Shown here piece after piece: positions 40,026-49,755 of a DNA stretch of 59,394 nt (its first letter is position 1; every line of letters starts with the position of its first letter). Below the pieces are notes generated by a model that made no database searches, was not told where the DNA came from, and was given only the letters and a program-made list of their open reading frames with translations. The position numbers and the translations under genes are program-made. This DNA is from Burkholderiales bacterium (GTDB lineage Bacteria; Pseudomonadota; Gammaproteobacteria; Burkholderiales; Ga0077523). The stretch covers positions 1 to 59,394 of the forward strand of contig JAIESW010000018.1 of NCBI GenBank assembly GCA_019745565.1. Reading direction: 5' to 3'.

Positions 40026-40655
40026 ATGCCGAGAGATCAAGCCGCCAACCGCCAGATGCGCCAGCGCATCGCTCATCTCGCCGCGCGCCTGATGGCCCAG
40101 GACGGCATCGACGACCTCGCCCTGGCGAAGCGCAAGGCGGCCCGCCAGGTCGGCGCACCGGACACCCGCAACCTGCCCGACAACGAAGAGGTCGAGGAGG
40201 CTCTGCGCGAGTACCAGCAGATCTACCAGGCAGACGAGCAGGCCGAGCGCGTGGTCGAGCTGCGCCGGGCGGCGCTCGAGATGATGGACGCGTTGTCCGC
40301 CTTCGATCCGCATCTCGTGGGTCCGGTGCTTTCCGGAAGCGCCGGGCGCTACGCGGAGATCGACCTGCACCTGTTCACCGACAGCGCGAAGGAAGTCGAG
40401 CTCTTCCTCATCAATCGCGGCATCCCGTTTCGCACCCGCGAGAACCGCTACTGGTCGGGCGACGAGCCGCGGCAGGCGCCGAGCTACGAGTTCGAGACCG
40501 ACGCGGCGCGTTTCAACGTCGCGGTGTTCGAGGTGCGGGATCTGCGCCAGCCGCTGCGCTCGACCCACGCGGGCCGGCCGATCGAGCGGGCGCGCCGGGC
40601 CTGGCTGGCGAATCAGCTGGGCGCCACCGGTACGGCGTCTCCTCCCGCAAGCTAA
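40026..40655 (+). CDS. Conserved protein with nucleotidyltransferase-like motif
   Basis: A 209-residue soluble protein starting 28 nt after ponA. The N-terminal 80 residues are helical and charged (MRQRIAHLAARLMAQDGIDDLALAKRKAARQVG; NEEVEEALREYQQIYQ). The middle, LVGPVLSGSAGRYAEIDLHLFTD, resembles the GS...D-x-D core of minimal nucleotidyltransferases, with GSAGR and the acidic EIDL and TD. Then IPFRTRENRYWSGDEPRQAPSYEFETDAARFNVAVFE adds a beta part and a third acidic cluster. The family is widespread in betaproteobacteria but has no assigned function that I can state. Catalytic activity is inference. Confidence 0.7.
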   Translation: MPRDQAANRQMRQRIAHLAARLMAQDGIDDLALAKRKAARQVGAPDTRNLPDNEEVEEALREYQQIYQADEQAERVVELRRAALEMMDALSAFDPHLVGPVLSGSAGRYAEIDLHLFTDSAKEVELFLINRGIPFRTRENRYWSGDEPRQAPSYEFETDAARFNVAVFEVRDLRQPLRSTHAGRPIERARRAWLANQLGATGTASPPAS

Positions 40656-40720
40656 AGTTTCCCTTCCACCCGCCGCAACTCACACGGAGGCTGGCACAGC
40701 GCCCGCTTTCCTCGGTATTC

Positions 40721-41482
40721 ATGGAATCCCCCAGCACCTCCAACCGCAGCGTCGCCTCCGACGAGGACGATGACCGCTTCCTCGTCCGCTCGCGCGTCGA
40801 AGTGGCGTTCATCCTGAAGGCGGTCATGCAGGCAGGGGAGATCGTCACTGCCTACTTCAACGACGGCAAGGATTTCGCCATCACGGCATTGCTTGCCGTG
40901 GACGGCAATGCCGGCTTCGTCATCCTGGACGCCAGCAAGGAGCTGGCGGCCAACAAGCGGCTGCTCGGCAGCGACCGCATCTCGTTCGTCACCAGCCAGG
41001 ACCGGGTCAAGATCCAGTTCGACGTGCCCTCGGTAACGGCCATCGAATTCGAGAACCGCCCCGCGCTGCGCGTCCCGTTGCCGCTGACCCTGCTCAAGTT
41101 CCAGCGACGCGAGTACTACCGCGTCGAGACACCGGTGGCGAAGCCGCTCAAGTGCCTCGTGCCGCAGCCGGAAGCCCCTACGCTGACGCTGACCGTGGTC
41201 GACATCAGCCTGGGCGGCGTGTGCGTGACCGGCTATCCGGAGACGGTGAAGCTCGAGCCCGGCACCACCCTGGAGCAATGCCGGATCGATCTCCCGGAAG
41301 TGGGTCTGCTCACCACCACGCTGCAGGTCCGCAACACCTTCGAGGTGCCGCTGCGCAACGGCACCGTCAATCGCCGGGCCGGCTGCATGTTCTTCAAGTT
41401 GCCGCCTGCTTCCGAGGCGATGATCCAACGCTACATTATCCGCCTCGAGCGCGATCGGCGGGCGAAGCTGACCGACCGCTGA
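40721..41482 (+). CDS. ycgR: YcgR-type c-di-GMP-binding flagellar brake (PilZ) protein
   Basis: A 253-residue protein in two parts: an N-terminal YcgR domain (FLVRSRVEVAFILKAVMQAGEIVTAYFNDGKDFAITALLAVD) and a C-terminal PilZ domain. The c-di-GMP motif is present as QRREYYRVETP (RxxxR) and DISLGGVCVTG (D/NxSxxG). On binding c-di-GMP such proteins slow flagellar rotation through MotA or FliG. No flagellar genes are in the window, but the type IV pilus operon is, so a pilus or other target cannot be excluded. A 66-bp gap separates it from the preceding gene. Confidence 0.9.
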   Translation: MESPSTSNRSVASDEDDDRFLVRSRVEVAFILKAVMQAGEIVTAYFNDGKDFAITALLAVDGNAGFVILDASKELAANKRLLGSDRISFVTSQDRVKIQFDVPSVTAIEFENRPALRVPLPLTLLKFQRREYYRVETPVAKPLKCLVPQPEAPTLTLTVVDISLGGVCVTGYPETVKLEPGTTLEQCRIDLPEVGLLTTTLQVRNTFEVPLRNGTVNRRAGCMFFKLPPASEAMIQRYIIRLERDRRAKLTDR

Positions 41483-41498
41483 CGCGGCTCACCCAGCG

Positions 41499-41559
41499 CC
41501 CCAGCCGGGCTGACGCCCTCGGGTGGAAGGGCCGCAGGCCCGTCGGGGGGAACGTCACT
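41499..41559. repeat. 60-bp direct repeat, copy 1
   Basis: Begins CCCCAGCCGGGCTGACGCC and ends GGGCCGCAGGCCC-GTCGGGGGG-AACGTCACT. It matches copy 2 at 41577-41636 nearly base for base in the last 33 nt and more loosely in the first part. It includes the small hairpin GGGCC-GCA-GGCCC. It lies downstream of ycgR and probably affects transcript ends of ycgR and hemB, which converge here. Confidence 0.7.
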
Positions 41560-41576
41560 CAGCCCGCGCCGGGCCG

Positions 41577-42693
<1,117 letters not shown>

Positions 42694-42783
42694 CTAACTG
42701 GCGTCCCGGAGGCTCATATCGGCGGACGTTCTCGTCTCCCGCTTCTCCTCCCTGAGCGGGTGCCTTTTCCAGTAAAAGGCCTT

Positions 42784-42815
42784 GCCCCCGGTTTCAATCC
42801 CCTTCAACCGGGGGC
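42784..42815 (-). terminator. Hairpin at the engB 3' end
   Basis: Perfect 10-bp arms (GCCCCCGGTT / AACCGGGGGC) around a 12-nt loop. The engB stop codon (42794-42796) is inside it. On the minus strand the sequence AAGGCCTTTTACTGG follows, on the plus strand TTTTCTCTTCC. It probably limits readthrough from engB into hemB. Confidence 0.55.
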
Positions 42816-43423
42816 TTTTCTCTTCCTTCCGGCAGATCGAGCCAGTGCTTCAGCACCACCTCGGCCTCCCGGATCCCGGTGCGTTTGAGGCTGGAGAAGA
42901 GTTGCGCGGTGCACGACGGTCCCGCGCTGCGAACCGCCGCGCGCACCTCGGCCAGCGTCTGCGTCGCCTCCCGCCGCGACAGCTTGTCGGCCTTGGTGAG
43001 CAGGATATGCACGGGTTTGCCCGTGGGCAAGAACCAGTCGAGCAGCTGCTGATCGAGCGGCGTCGGCGCATGACGGGCGTCCATGATGACGATGAGGCCC
43101 CGCAGCGCCCGGCGCTCCAGCAGGTAGTGGGAGACGAACTCGCCCCAGCGACGGCGCTCCTTCTCTGGAACTTCGGCATACCCGTACCCGGGCAAGTCCA
43201 CGAGGTAGCGTTCCTCGCCCAACCCGAAGAAGTTGATGAGCTGGGTACGCCCCGGTGTCTTGCTGGCGAACGCGAGACGTGTGCGGCCCGTGATCGCGTT
43301 GATGGCGCTCGACTTGCCGGCGTTCGATCGCCCGGCGAAGGCGACCTCCCAGCCGCCATCCGGAATGAGTTCCTTGCGGTCGTGCGCGCTCGCAACATAA
43401 ACGGCCCGGTTGAAGGCGCTCAC
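42794..43423 (-). CDS. engB: Ribosome biogenesis GTPase EngB (YsxC/YihA)
   Basis: A 209-residue small GTPase needed for 50S assembly. Motifs: GRSNAGKSSAIN (G1), TPGRTQLINFF (G2 region), DLPGYGYAEVP (G3), LLTKADKL (G4) and SSLKRTG (G5). The GTG at 43423 is preferred because GGAG lies 8 nt before it and gives MSAFNRAVYVAS, like the family; a GTG 9 nt upstream is an alternative. It is divergent from the c4-type cytochrome gene across 161 bp. Confidence 0.95.
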   Translation of the reverse strand: MSAFNRAVYVASAHDRKELIPDGGWEVAFAGRSNAGKSSAINAITGRTRLAFASKTPGRTQLINFFGLGEERYLVDLPGYGYAEVPEKERRRWGEFVSHYLLERRALRGLIVIMDARHAPTPLDQQLLDWFLPTGKPVHILLTKADKLSRREATQTLAEVRAAVRSAGPSCTAQLFSSLKRTGIREAEVVLKHWLDLPEGREKPPVEGD

Positions 43424-43584
43424 GTCGACCACTCCGCGCTGGCGCTGGCCGATTTGCGGGCAAATCGGCTAAACTGCGCTTTGTTTCTGATTATCCGCGT
43501 ATTTATGCACTGCATCGAAGATCGCCGACGGTGCCCGTAAGCGGAAACCGCGCGAGACTCGCGCAACCAGTCGAGGAGTCGTAC

Positions 43585-44202
43585 ATGTTGAGCTTCAAGT
43601 CGGCCGCGCTCGTCGTCGGCCTGATGACCGCCGCGTTCGCGCACGCAGAATCCACCGCGCACGGCGACCCGGCCAAGGGTCAGGCGCTCGCGGGAGTGTG
43701 CGGTGCCTGTCACGGGCCGGATGGTAACAGCGCCATCTCCATGAATCCCAACCTCGCTCAGCAACACCCGGCCTACATCGCGAAGCAGCTCGACAACTTC
43801 AAGAGCGGTGCCCGCGCCAACGCCATCATGGCCCCGATGGCCGCCAATCTCTCGGCCGACGACATGAAGAACCTGGGCGCCTACTTCGCCTCGCAGAAAC
43901 TGCGTCCCGCCGCGGCGAAGGATCGCGCCCTCGTCACCCTCGGCCAGAAGCTCTACCGCGCCGGTGACCCGGAACGCGGTCTGCCCGCCTGTGCCGCCTG
44001 TCATTCGCCCACGGGCGCCGGCATTCCCGCCCAGTACCCGCGCCTTTCCGGCCAGCATCCCGACTACACCATCGCGCAGCTGAAGGCGTTCCGTGCGGGC
44101 GAGCGCGCCAACGACGCGAACTCGATGATGCGCAGCATCGCGGCGAAGATGACCGACCGCGAGATCGCGGCGCTCGCGGAATACGCCGCCGGCCTGCGTT
44201 GA
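43585..44202 (+). CDS. Diheme cytochrome c4-type protein
   Basis: A 205-residue periplasmic electron carrier starting at ATG 43585, with CGAGGAG upstream. A signal peptide (FKSAALVVGLMTAAFAHA) is followed by two cytochrome domains with C39-GA-C42-H43 and C136-AA-C139-H140. Met ligands are likely in MAPMAANL and MMRSIAAKM. PAYIAKQLDNFKSGAR and PDYTIAQLKAFRAGER are typical of c4, which carries electrons to terminal oxidases. It is divergent from engB and is a second c4-like protein in the window besides the one at 3348. Confidence 0.95.
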   Translation: MLSFKSAALVVGLMTAAFAHAESTAHGDPAKGQALAGVCGACHGPDGNSAISMNPNLAQQHPAYIAKQLDNFKSGARANAIMAPMAANLSADDMKNLGAYFASQKLRPAAAKDRALVTLGQKLYRAGDPERGLPACAACHSPTGAGIPAQYPRLSGQHPDYTIAQLKAFRAGERANDANSMMRSIAAKMTDREIAALAEYAAGLR

Positions 44203-44218
44203 TCGACTGATCACGCGT

Positions 44219-45505
44219 TCAAGCCGCCAGCCGGCTGAACGCGTCGTCCGCCGCCGCGATGGTCGCGGCGATCTCGGCTTCACCGTGGGCCGAGGAAACG
44301 AAACCCGCCTCGAAGGCGGACGGCGCGAGATAGACGCCGCGATCGAGCATGAGATGGAAGAAGCGGTTGAACTGCTCCTTGCTGCTCGACATCACTTCCG
44401 CGTAGCTGGTCGGCGCCGTTGCGCGGAAGAACAAGCCGAACATGCCACCGACGCACGCGCCGGAGAATGGCACGCCGCGTGACTTGGCGGCATTCACCAG
44501 ACCATCGACCAGTTTGTTCGTCGATGCACTCACTCGATCGAAGAAACCCGGTGCCTGTACCAGCCTGAGCGTCGCAAGACCCGCTGCCACCGCCACCGGA
44601 TTGCCCGACAGCGTGCCGGCCTGGTACACCGGCCCGAGGGGCGCGAGCTTTTCCATGATCTCGCGCCGGCCGCCGAACGCACCGAGCGGCATGCCGCCGC
44701 CCACCACCTTGCCCAGCGTGGTGAGGTCCGGCTCGATGCCGAACAATCCCTGGGCTCCCTGCGGTCCGACGCGAAAGCCCGTCATCACCTCGTCGAAGAT
44801 CAGCACGGTGCCGTGCTTCTTCGTAAGGGTGCGCAGTGCGTCGAGGAACGCCGGTGTCGGCATCACGAAATTCATGTTGCCCACCACCGGTTCGATGATG
44901 ACCGCGGCGATCTCCCGGCCCAGCTCGGCGAAGGTTCGCTCCAAACCGGCCACATCGTTGTAGTCGAGCACGGTCGTGTGCTGCGTGGTCTCCGCCGGCA
45001 CGCCCGCGGAACTCGGCTGCCCGAGCGTGAGCAGTCCCGAACCGGCCTTCACCAGCAGCGCGTCCGCGTGGCCGTGATAGCAGCCTTCGAACTTCACGAT
45101 GCGGCTGCGTCCGGTGAAGCCGCGTGCGACGCGGATCGCCGTCATCGTGGCCTCGGTACCCGAACTCACCAGCCGCACCATCTCGATCGACGGCAGCACC
45201 TTCGTGAGGAGCTCGGCCATTTCCAGTTCACGCTCGGTCGGTGCGCCGAACGACAGGCCCTCGGCCGCCGCGTCCTGCACCGCCTTCACCACGTCCGGAT
45301 GCGAGTGCCCCACGATCATCGGTCCCCACGAACCGACGTAGTCGATGTATTCCTTGCCGTCTGCATCCCACACCCGCGCGCCCTTGCCGCGGGTGAAGAA
45401 CCGCGGCGTACCACCCACGGAGCGGAACGCGCGCACCGGCGAGTTCACACCACCGGGGATGACGCGTCGGGATTTCTCGAACAGGGTCTCGTTGCGGGAA
45501 GTCAT
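44219..45505 (-). CDS. hemL: Glutamate-1-semialdehyde 2,1-aminomutase
   Basis: A 428-residue PLP enzyme of the class III aminotransferase fold that makes 5-aminolevulinate in the C5 route. [41 protein letters not shown] and [23 protein letters not shown] are hallmarks, and Lys266 in [18 protein letters not shown] binds PLP. The ATG at 45505 matches the family start. Next to it are thiE and thiD on the same strand, an order seen in Burkholderiales and relatives. It is convergent with the c4-type gene, with 16 bp between. Confidence 0.97.
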   Translation of the reverse strand: MTSRNETLFEKSRRVIPGGVNSPVRAFRSVGGTPRFFTRGKGARVWDADGKEYIDYVGSWGPMIVGHSHPDVVKAVQDAAAEGLSFGAPTERELEMAELLTKVLPSIEMVRLVSSGTEATMTAIRVARGFTGRSRIVKFEGCYHGHADALLVKAGSGLLTLGQPSSAGVPAETTQHTTVLDYNDVAGLERTFAELGREIAAVIIEPVVGNMNFVMPTPAFLDALRTLTKKHGTVLIFDEVMTGFRVGPQGAQGLFGIEPDLTTLGKVVGGGMPLGAFGGRREIMEKLAPLGPVYQAGTLSGNPVAVAAGLATLRLVQAPGFFDRVSASTNKLVDGLVNAAKSRGVPFSGACVGGMFGLFFRATAPTSYAEVMSSSKEQFNRFFHLMLDRGVYLAPSAFEAGFVSSAHGEAEIAATIAAADDAFSRLAA

Positions 45506-45515
45506 GATCCTCTTT

Positions 45516-46145
45516 TCATTCCGGATGAACGGCACGCTCGAACAGGCGGCCATAGGCACGAACCCGCGCACCGACATCGGTCGCGGAGAAGACATCGGTG
45601 ATGACCGCGATCGCGTCCGCGCCCGCGTCGCGCACGAGCGGCGCGGTGTCGAGCGTGATACCGCCGATCGCGACGATCGGACAATCGAGCACGGTGCGGG
45701 CATGGGTCAATAGATCGAGCGGAGGCCGCACGGCGTTGGGTTTGACCGAAGACGGGAAGAAACTGCCGAAAGCGACATAGTCCGCGCCTTCAGCACGCAG
45801 ACGCTGTGCGCGGATGAGATCGTCGTAGCAGGAAACGCCAACGATCGCACCGGCACCGAGCAGTCGGCGTGCTTCGGCAACGGTGCCGTCTTCCCGTCCG
45901 AGATGCACGCCATCGGCCCCAACCTCCGCCGCGAGCGCGGGATCGTCGTTGACGATGCAAGTCGCACCGTAGCGCCGGCACAAGGAGACCAACCGCTTGG
46001 TCTGCTGCACGCGCAAGTCGCGCCCGAGCTTGCTGCGAACCTGCAACAGTCGCAGTCCGGCCCCCAGTGCCACCTCGACCTGCGCAGCCAGGATGGCTTC
46101 GTCCGGCTGTTCCGGCGTCAGTGCGTACAGACCTTCAATCGGCAT
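45516..46145 (-). CDS. thiE: Thiamine-phosphate synthase
   Basis: A 209-residue TIM-barrel enzyme that joins HMP-diphosphate and the thiazole phosphate to give thiamine phosphate. [53 protein letters not shown] (NDD pyrophosphate/Mg site), VGVSCYD and [15 protein letters not shown] followed by IVAIGGI are the conserved elements. The ATG at 46145 overlaps the thiD end by 11 nt, so the two are coupled. hemL follows after 10 nt. Confidence 0.95.
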   Translation of the reverse strand: MPIEGLYALTPEQPDEAILAAQVEVALGAGLRLLQVRSKLGRDLRVQQTKRLVSLCRRYGATCIVNDDPALAAEVGADGVHLGREDGTVAEARRLLGAGAIVGVSCYDDLIRAQRLRAEGADYVAFGSFFPSSVKPNAVRPPLDLLTHARTVLDCPIVAIGGITLDTAPLVRDAGADAIAVITDVFSATDVGARVRAYGRLFERAVHPE

Positions 46146-46959
46146 CGCGTTCCTCTTCACGCGCCCAGAACAGGCGGTCGGGCACAGGATGACCCATGCC
46201 GGGCCGATAGGCGAACTTGAGCGCCTGCCACGTGTACTCCTGCGCATCGCGCACGGCCTCCGGCATCGGGAGGCCGTTGGCGATGGTCGCCGCCAGCGCG
46301 GCCGCGAGCGTGCTGCCGGCGCCGTGGAACTTCCCCGGCAGCCGCTGCCAATCGTCGGAGCGCACCACGCCGTCGGCCGAATGCAGCGTGTTGATCACCT
46401 GCGGCGTGTTGTCGTGGGTGCCGCTCAACAGCACGTACTGACAGCCGAAATCGAGAATGCGCCGCGCGCATTCGGCCGGACTCGGATCGTCGGAATCGTC
46501 GTCGGGATCCTGCGCGAGGCGCCGGGCCTCGAGGCCGTTCGGCGTGATGACCGTGGTCTGCGGCACCAGCAATTCGCGCATCGCGGCCACCATGTCGTCG
46601 GTCGCCAGCTCGTCACCGCGGCCGGAGCTCATCACCGGATCGAGCACCAGCGGGATGTCCGGGTAATCGGACACGATCTCGGCGATGGCGGTGATCGCCT
46701 CCACGCTGCCGAGCAGGCCGATCTTGAACGCCGTGACCGGCATGTCCTCGAGCAGGCAGCGCGCCTGTCCCGCGACCCAATCGGCGTCGAGCGCCATGAC
46801 GTCTTCCACGCCCGAGGTGTCCTGGATGGTTACGGCGGTGATGACCGACAGCGGATGGCAGCCCATGGAACTCAGCGTGAGTATGTCCGCCTGCGCACCC
46901 GAGCCGCCGCTCGGGTCCGTTGCCGCGAATGTCAGGACGATCGGTGGTGCGGAGATCAT
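46135..46959 (-). CDS. thiD: Hydroxymethylpyrimidine/phosphomethylpyrimidine kinase
   Basis: A 274-residue ribokinase-fold enzyme that phosphorylates HMP twice. [38 protein letters not shown] and [13 protein letters not shown] are typical. The family's reactive Cys in GTGCTL is replaced by Ser216 in [18 protein letters not shown]; variants of this kind exist and are likely active, but this should be borne in mind. The ATG at 46959 follows the family. It is divergent from the rubredoxin gene across 67 bp, which has no room for a TPP riboswitch. Confidence 0.92.
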   Translation of the reverse strand: MISAPPIVLTFAATDPSGGSGAQADILTLSSMGCHPLSVITAVTIQDTSGVEDVMALDADWVAGQARCLLEDMPVTAFKIGLLGSVEAITAIAEIVSDYPDIPLVLDPVMSSGRGDELATDDMVAAMRELLVPQTTVITPNGLEARRLAQDPDDDSDDPSPAECARRILDFGCQYVLLSGTHDNTPQVINTLHSADGVVRSDDWQRLPGKFHGAGSTLAAALAATIANGLPMPEAVRDAQEYTWQALKFAYRPGMGHPVPDRLFWAREEERDAD

Positions 46960-46981
46960 GTGGCGTCGCGGCCGTTTGCCT

Positions 46982-46998
46982 ATAAAATGAAATTTTAT
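46982..46998. promoter_or_regulatory. AT-rich inverted repeat in the thiD/rubredoxin divergent promoter
   Basis: ATAAAAT-GAA-ATTTTAT, perfect 7-bp arms in a GC-rich context, with a TATAAA box on the plus strand at 46981-46986. It lies midway in the 67-bp gap and probably includes the -10 elements of one or both genes. No clear -35 is seen. Confidence 0.45.
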
Positions 46999-47026
46999 CC
47001 GAAACCCCACCTGCAATTCTCTTCAC

Positions 47027-47212
47027 ATGTCCGATGCCGCAGCGCCCTTTCGAACCTTCATGTGTCTCATCTGCGGCTTCATCTACGACGAAGCCGCCGG
47101 CCTTCCGGAAGAAGGCATCCCCGCGGGCACCCGCTGGGAGGACGTGCCGATGAACTGGGTCTGCCCCGAATGCGGTGCGCGCAAGGACGATTTCGAGTTG
47201 ATCGAGATCTGA
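47027..47212 (+). CDS. Rubredoxin
   Basis: A 61-residue iron protein. Cys13, Cys16 ([13 protein letters not shown]) and Cys46, Cys49 ([11 protein letters not shown]) bind one iron. NWVCPECG and DVPMNW are the standard rubredoxin sequence. It is an electron carrier in the cytoplasm, here of the single-domain type found in aerobic betaproteobacteria beside thiD; the partner reductase is not in the window. It shares a divergent promoter region with thiD and is followed by gloA after 29 nt. Confidence 0.96.
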   Translation: MSDAAAPFRTFMCLICGFIYDEAAGLPEEGIPAGTRWEDVPMNWVCPECGARKDDFELIEI

Positions 47213-47241
47213 GAGCAGGCCAAAACGAGGAATACCCGATC

Positions 47242-47608
<367 letters not shown>

Positions 47609-47631
<23 letters not shown>

Positions 47632-48448
47632 GCGCTCGCGCCGCGACGCAGTCCGCGGCGCGCACCCACGCAGCGACGTCGAGGGTCTCCGGCCGAGCAC
47701 CCGGATCGATGCCGAGCGCTTCCAGTTCCGTCGCTGTCAGATAGGTGGACAACGCATTGCGCAGTGTCTTGCGACGCTGCGTGAAGGCGCGCGTCACCAC
47801 TTCGCCGAGCAAGCGCTCGTCGCGGGCCGGGTGCGGCAACCGGCCGTACGGAATCATCCGAACGATCGATGAATCCACCTTCGGCGGCGGACGGAAAGCG
47901 CCCGGCGGCACGTTGAACAGCTTGTCCATCGCGAAGCGGTACTGGAGCATCACCGAGAGGCGGCCGTACTCGCTGCCCCCGGGTGCGGCGACCATGCGGT
48001 CCACCACCTCCTTCTGCAGCATGAAGTGGGCGTCGCGCACATGGGCGACCTGGGCCGCGACGTGGAACAGCAGCGGGGTCGAGATGTTGTAGGGCAGGTT
48101 GCCCACCAGCCGCAGATCGGACCCCACGGAACCGAAATCGAACGCCAGCGCATCGCCGGCATGCACGATCAGCCGTTCGCGCGGATGGCTGCTCTCCAGA
48201 CGGGCGACGATGTCGCGATCGATCTCGACCACGTGCAGACGATCGACAGCCGCGAGCAGCGGCTCCGTGAGCGCCCCGAGACCGGGGCCGATCTCCACCA
48301 GCAACTCGCCGGACCGCGGCGCGATCGCCTCGACGATCCGTCGCACCCAGAACGGATCGCCGAGAAAATGCTGGCCGAAGCGCTTGCGCGGGATGTGACC
48401 GGACGGGCGCCGGTCGTGCTCAGCGTTCTTCGTTGCGGTATTCGACAA
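47609..48448 (-). CDS. rsmA: 16S rRNA dimethyladenosine transferase
   Basis: A 279-residue methyltransferase (KsgA) that dimethylates two adenosines near the 3' end of 16S r[39 protein letters not shown] (SAM site), [18 protein letters not shown] (catalytic NLPY) and [14 protein letters not shown] are all present. No ATG or GTG precedes the conserved region in frame; the best start is TTG 48448, which overlaps surA by 29 nt. The expected pdxA gene is absent between surA and rsmA. Confidence 0.95.
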
Positions 48449-49730
48449 AGGCGCGGTCGCGCTGCTGGCGCACCCACTCGGTGAACGCCTCGTCGGACTT
48501 GCGCGCGCGGATCGCCTGGCGCGCGAGCTGGCGCTGGCGTTCCTTCGTCAGGTCCTCGGTGCGGCGCTCGACCACCTGGATCAGGTGCCAGCCGAAGGGC
48601 GTCTGGATCGGTTCGCTGATTTCGCCGGGCTTCAGGGCGTCCATGGCCTGCTCGAACTCCGGCACGGTGTCGCCGGGCGACAGCCAGCCGAGATCGCCCC
48701 CGCGCACCGAGGAAGCGTCCTCGGACTGCAGGCGCGCCTGCTCGGCGAAATCGGCGCCCTTGGCGATGCGCTCGCGGATCTCCGACAAGCGGCGCTTCGC
48801 TTCACTCTCTGCCACGACCTCGTTCAGCCGCACGAGGATGTGGCGCGCCTTGGTCTGCTGCACCACGATCTGCTGCACGTTGCTGCGCTTGTCCACGAGC
48901 TTCAGGATGTGAAAACCGTTCGGGCTGCGCAGCACGCCCGAGACTTCGCCCACCTTCATCGACGTCACTGCCTGCACGAAGATGTTGGGAAGCCGCCCCG
49001 CTGCGCGCCAGCCGAGCTCGCCACCCTGCAGCGCATTGGGCGCATCGGAGTAGCTCGCCGAGATCTGCTTGAAGTCGGCGCCGCCCTTGAGCTTCCCGAG
49101 CGCCTCGTCGGCCCGCGCGCGCCGCGCCTGGATCTGGTCCGGGCTCGCGGCCTCCGGCACGGTGAAGAGAATGTGCAGGAGGTTGTATTCGTCGTTGCGG
49201 CCCGAGGCCTGCTGGGTGCGCAGATAGGTGTCGATCTCGGCGTCGGACACCACGATCTTGCTGTCCACCTCACGCTCGCGCAGGCGCGTCACCACGATCT
49301 CGTTGCGCACCTCCTCGCGAAACTTCACGTAGTCGACGCCGTCCTCCACCATGTTGTTGCGGAACGCCTCGACCGACATCTTGTTATCCTGCGCGAGCCG
49401 CGCGATCGCGCGCTCAAGCTGCGCGTCCTCGATGCGCACGCCGGTCTCGCGGCCGACCTGCTGCAACACGCGGCTGGTGACCATCCGCTCGAGGAGCTGC
49501 TTCTCCAGCAGCGCCTGCTGCGGCAGGGGCGTGCCCTGACGGATCAGCTGGCGCGTGGCGAGCTTGACCTGCTCGTCCAGCTCGATCTTGGAGATGACCT
49601 CGTTGTTGACGATCGCCAGCACGCGGTCGAGCAGGATGGGACCGCCCTTGGTGCCCTCGGCCGCGATGCCGGACGGCAGGGCCCACACGGCGAACAGGCA
49701 GGCGAGGAGGGTGCGGATCGGGTTGCTCAT
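48420..49730 (-). CDS. surA: Periplasmic chaperone/peptidyl-prolyl isomerase SurA
   Basis: A 436-residue protein with a signal peptide (LLACLFAVWALPSGIAA), an N-terminal SurA chaperone domain (LDRVLAIVNNEVISKIELDEQVKLATRQL) and two parvulin domains (YNLLHILFTVPEAASPDQIQARRARAD; KARHILVRLNEVVAESEAKRRL) plus the C-terminal helix. It escorts unfolded outer-membrane proteins, including LptD, to the BAM complex. The genetic link with lptD is functional. It begins 25 nt after the lptD stop. Confidence 0.97.
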   Translation of the reverse strand: MSNPIRTLLACLFAVWALPSGIAAEGTKGGPILLDRVLAIVNNEVISKIELDEQVKLATRQLIRQGTPLPQQALLEKQLLERMVTSRVLQQVGRETGVRIEDAQLERAIARLAQDNKMSVEAFRNNMVEDGVDYVKFREEVRNEIVVTRLREREVDSKIVVSDAEIDTYLRTQQASGRNDEYNLLHILFTVPEAASPDQIQARRARADEALGKLKGGADFKQISASYSDAPNALQGGELGWRAAGRLPNIFVQAVTSMKVGEVSGVLRSPNGFHILKLVDKRSNVQQIVVQQTKARHILVRLNEVVAESEAKRRLSEIRERIAKGADFAEQARLQSEDASSVRGGDLGWLSPGDTVPEFEQAMDALKPGEISEPIQTPFGWHLIQVVERRTEDLTKERQRQLARQAIRARKSDEAFTEWVRQQRDRAFVEYRNEER

Positions 49731-49755
49731 AAACGGTGGGGTGGCCGGCGGGCCG

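Noticed and set aside
46960..47026. TPP riboswitch ahead of thiD
   Set aside because: Only 67 bp separate thiD and the rubredoxin gene, too short for a TPP aptamer plus promoter, and no CTGAGA motif is seen.
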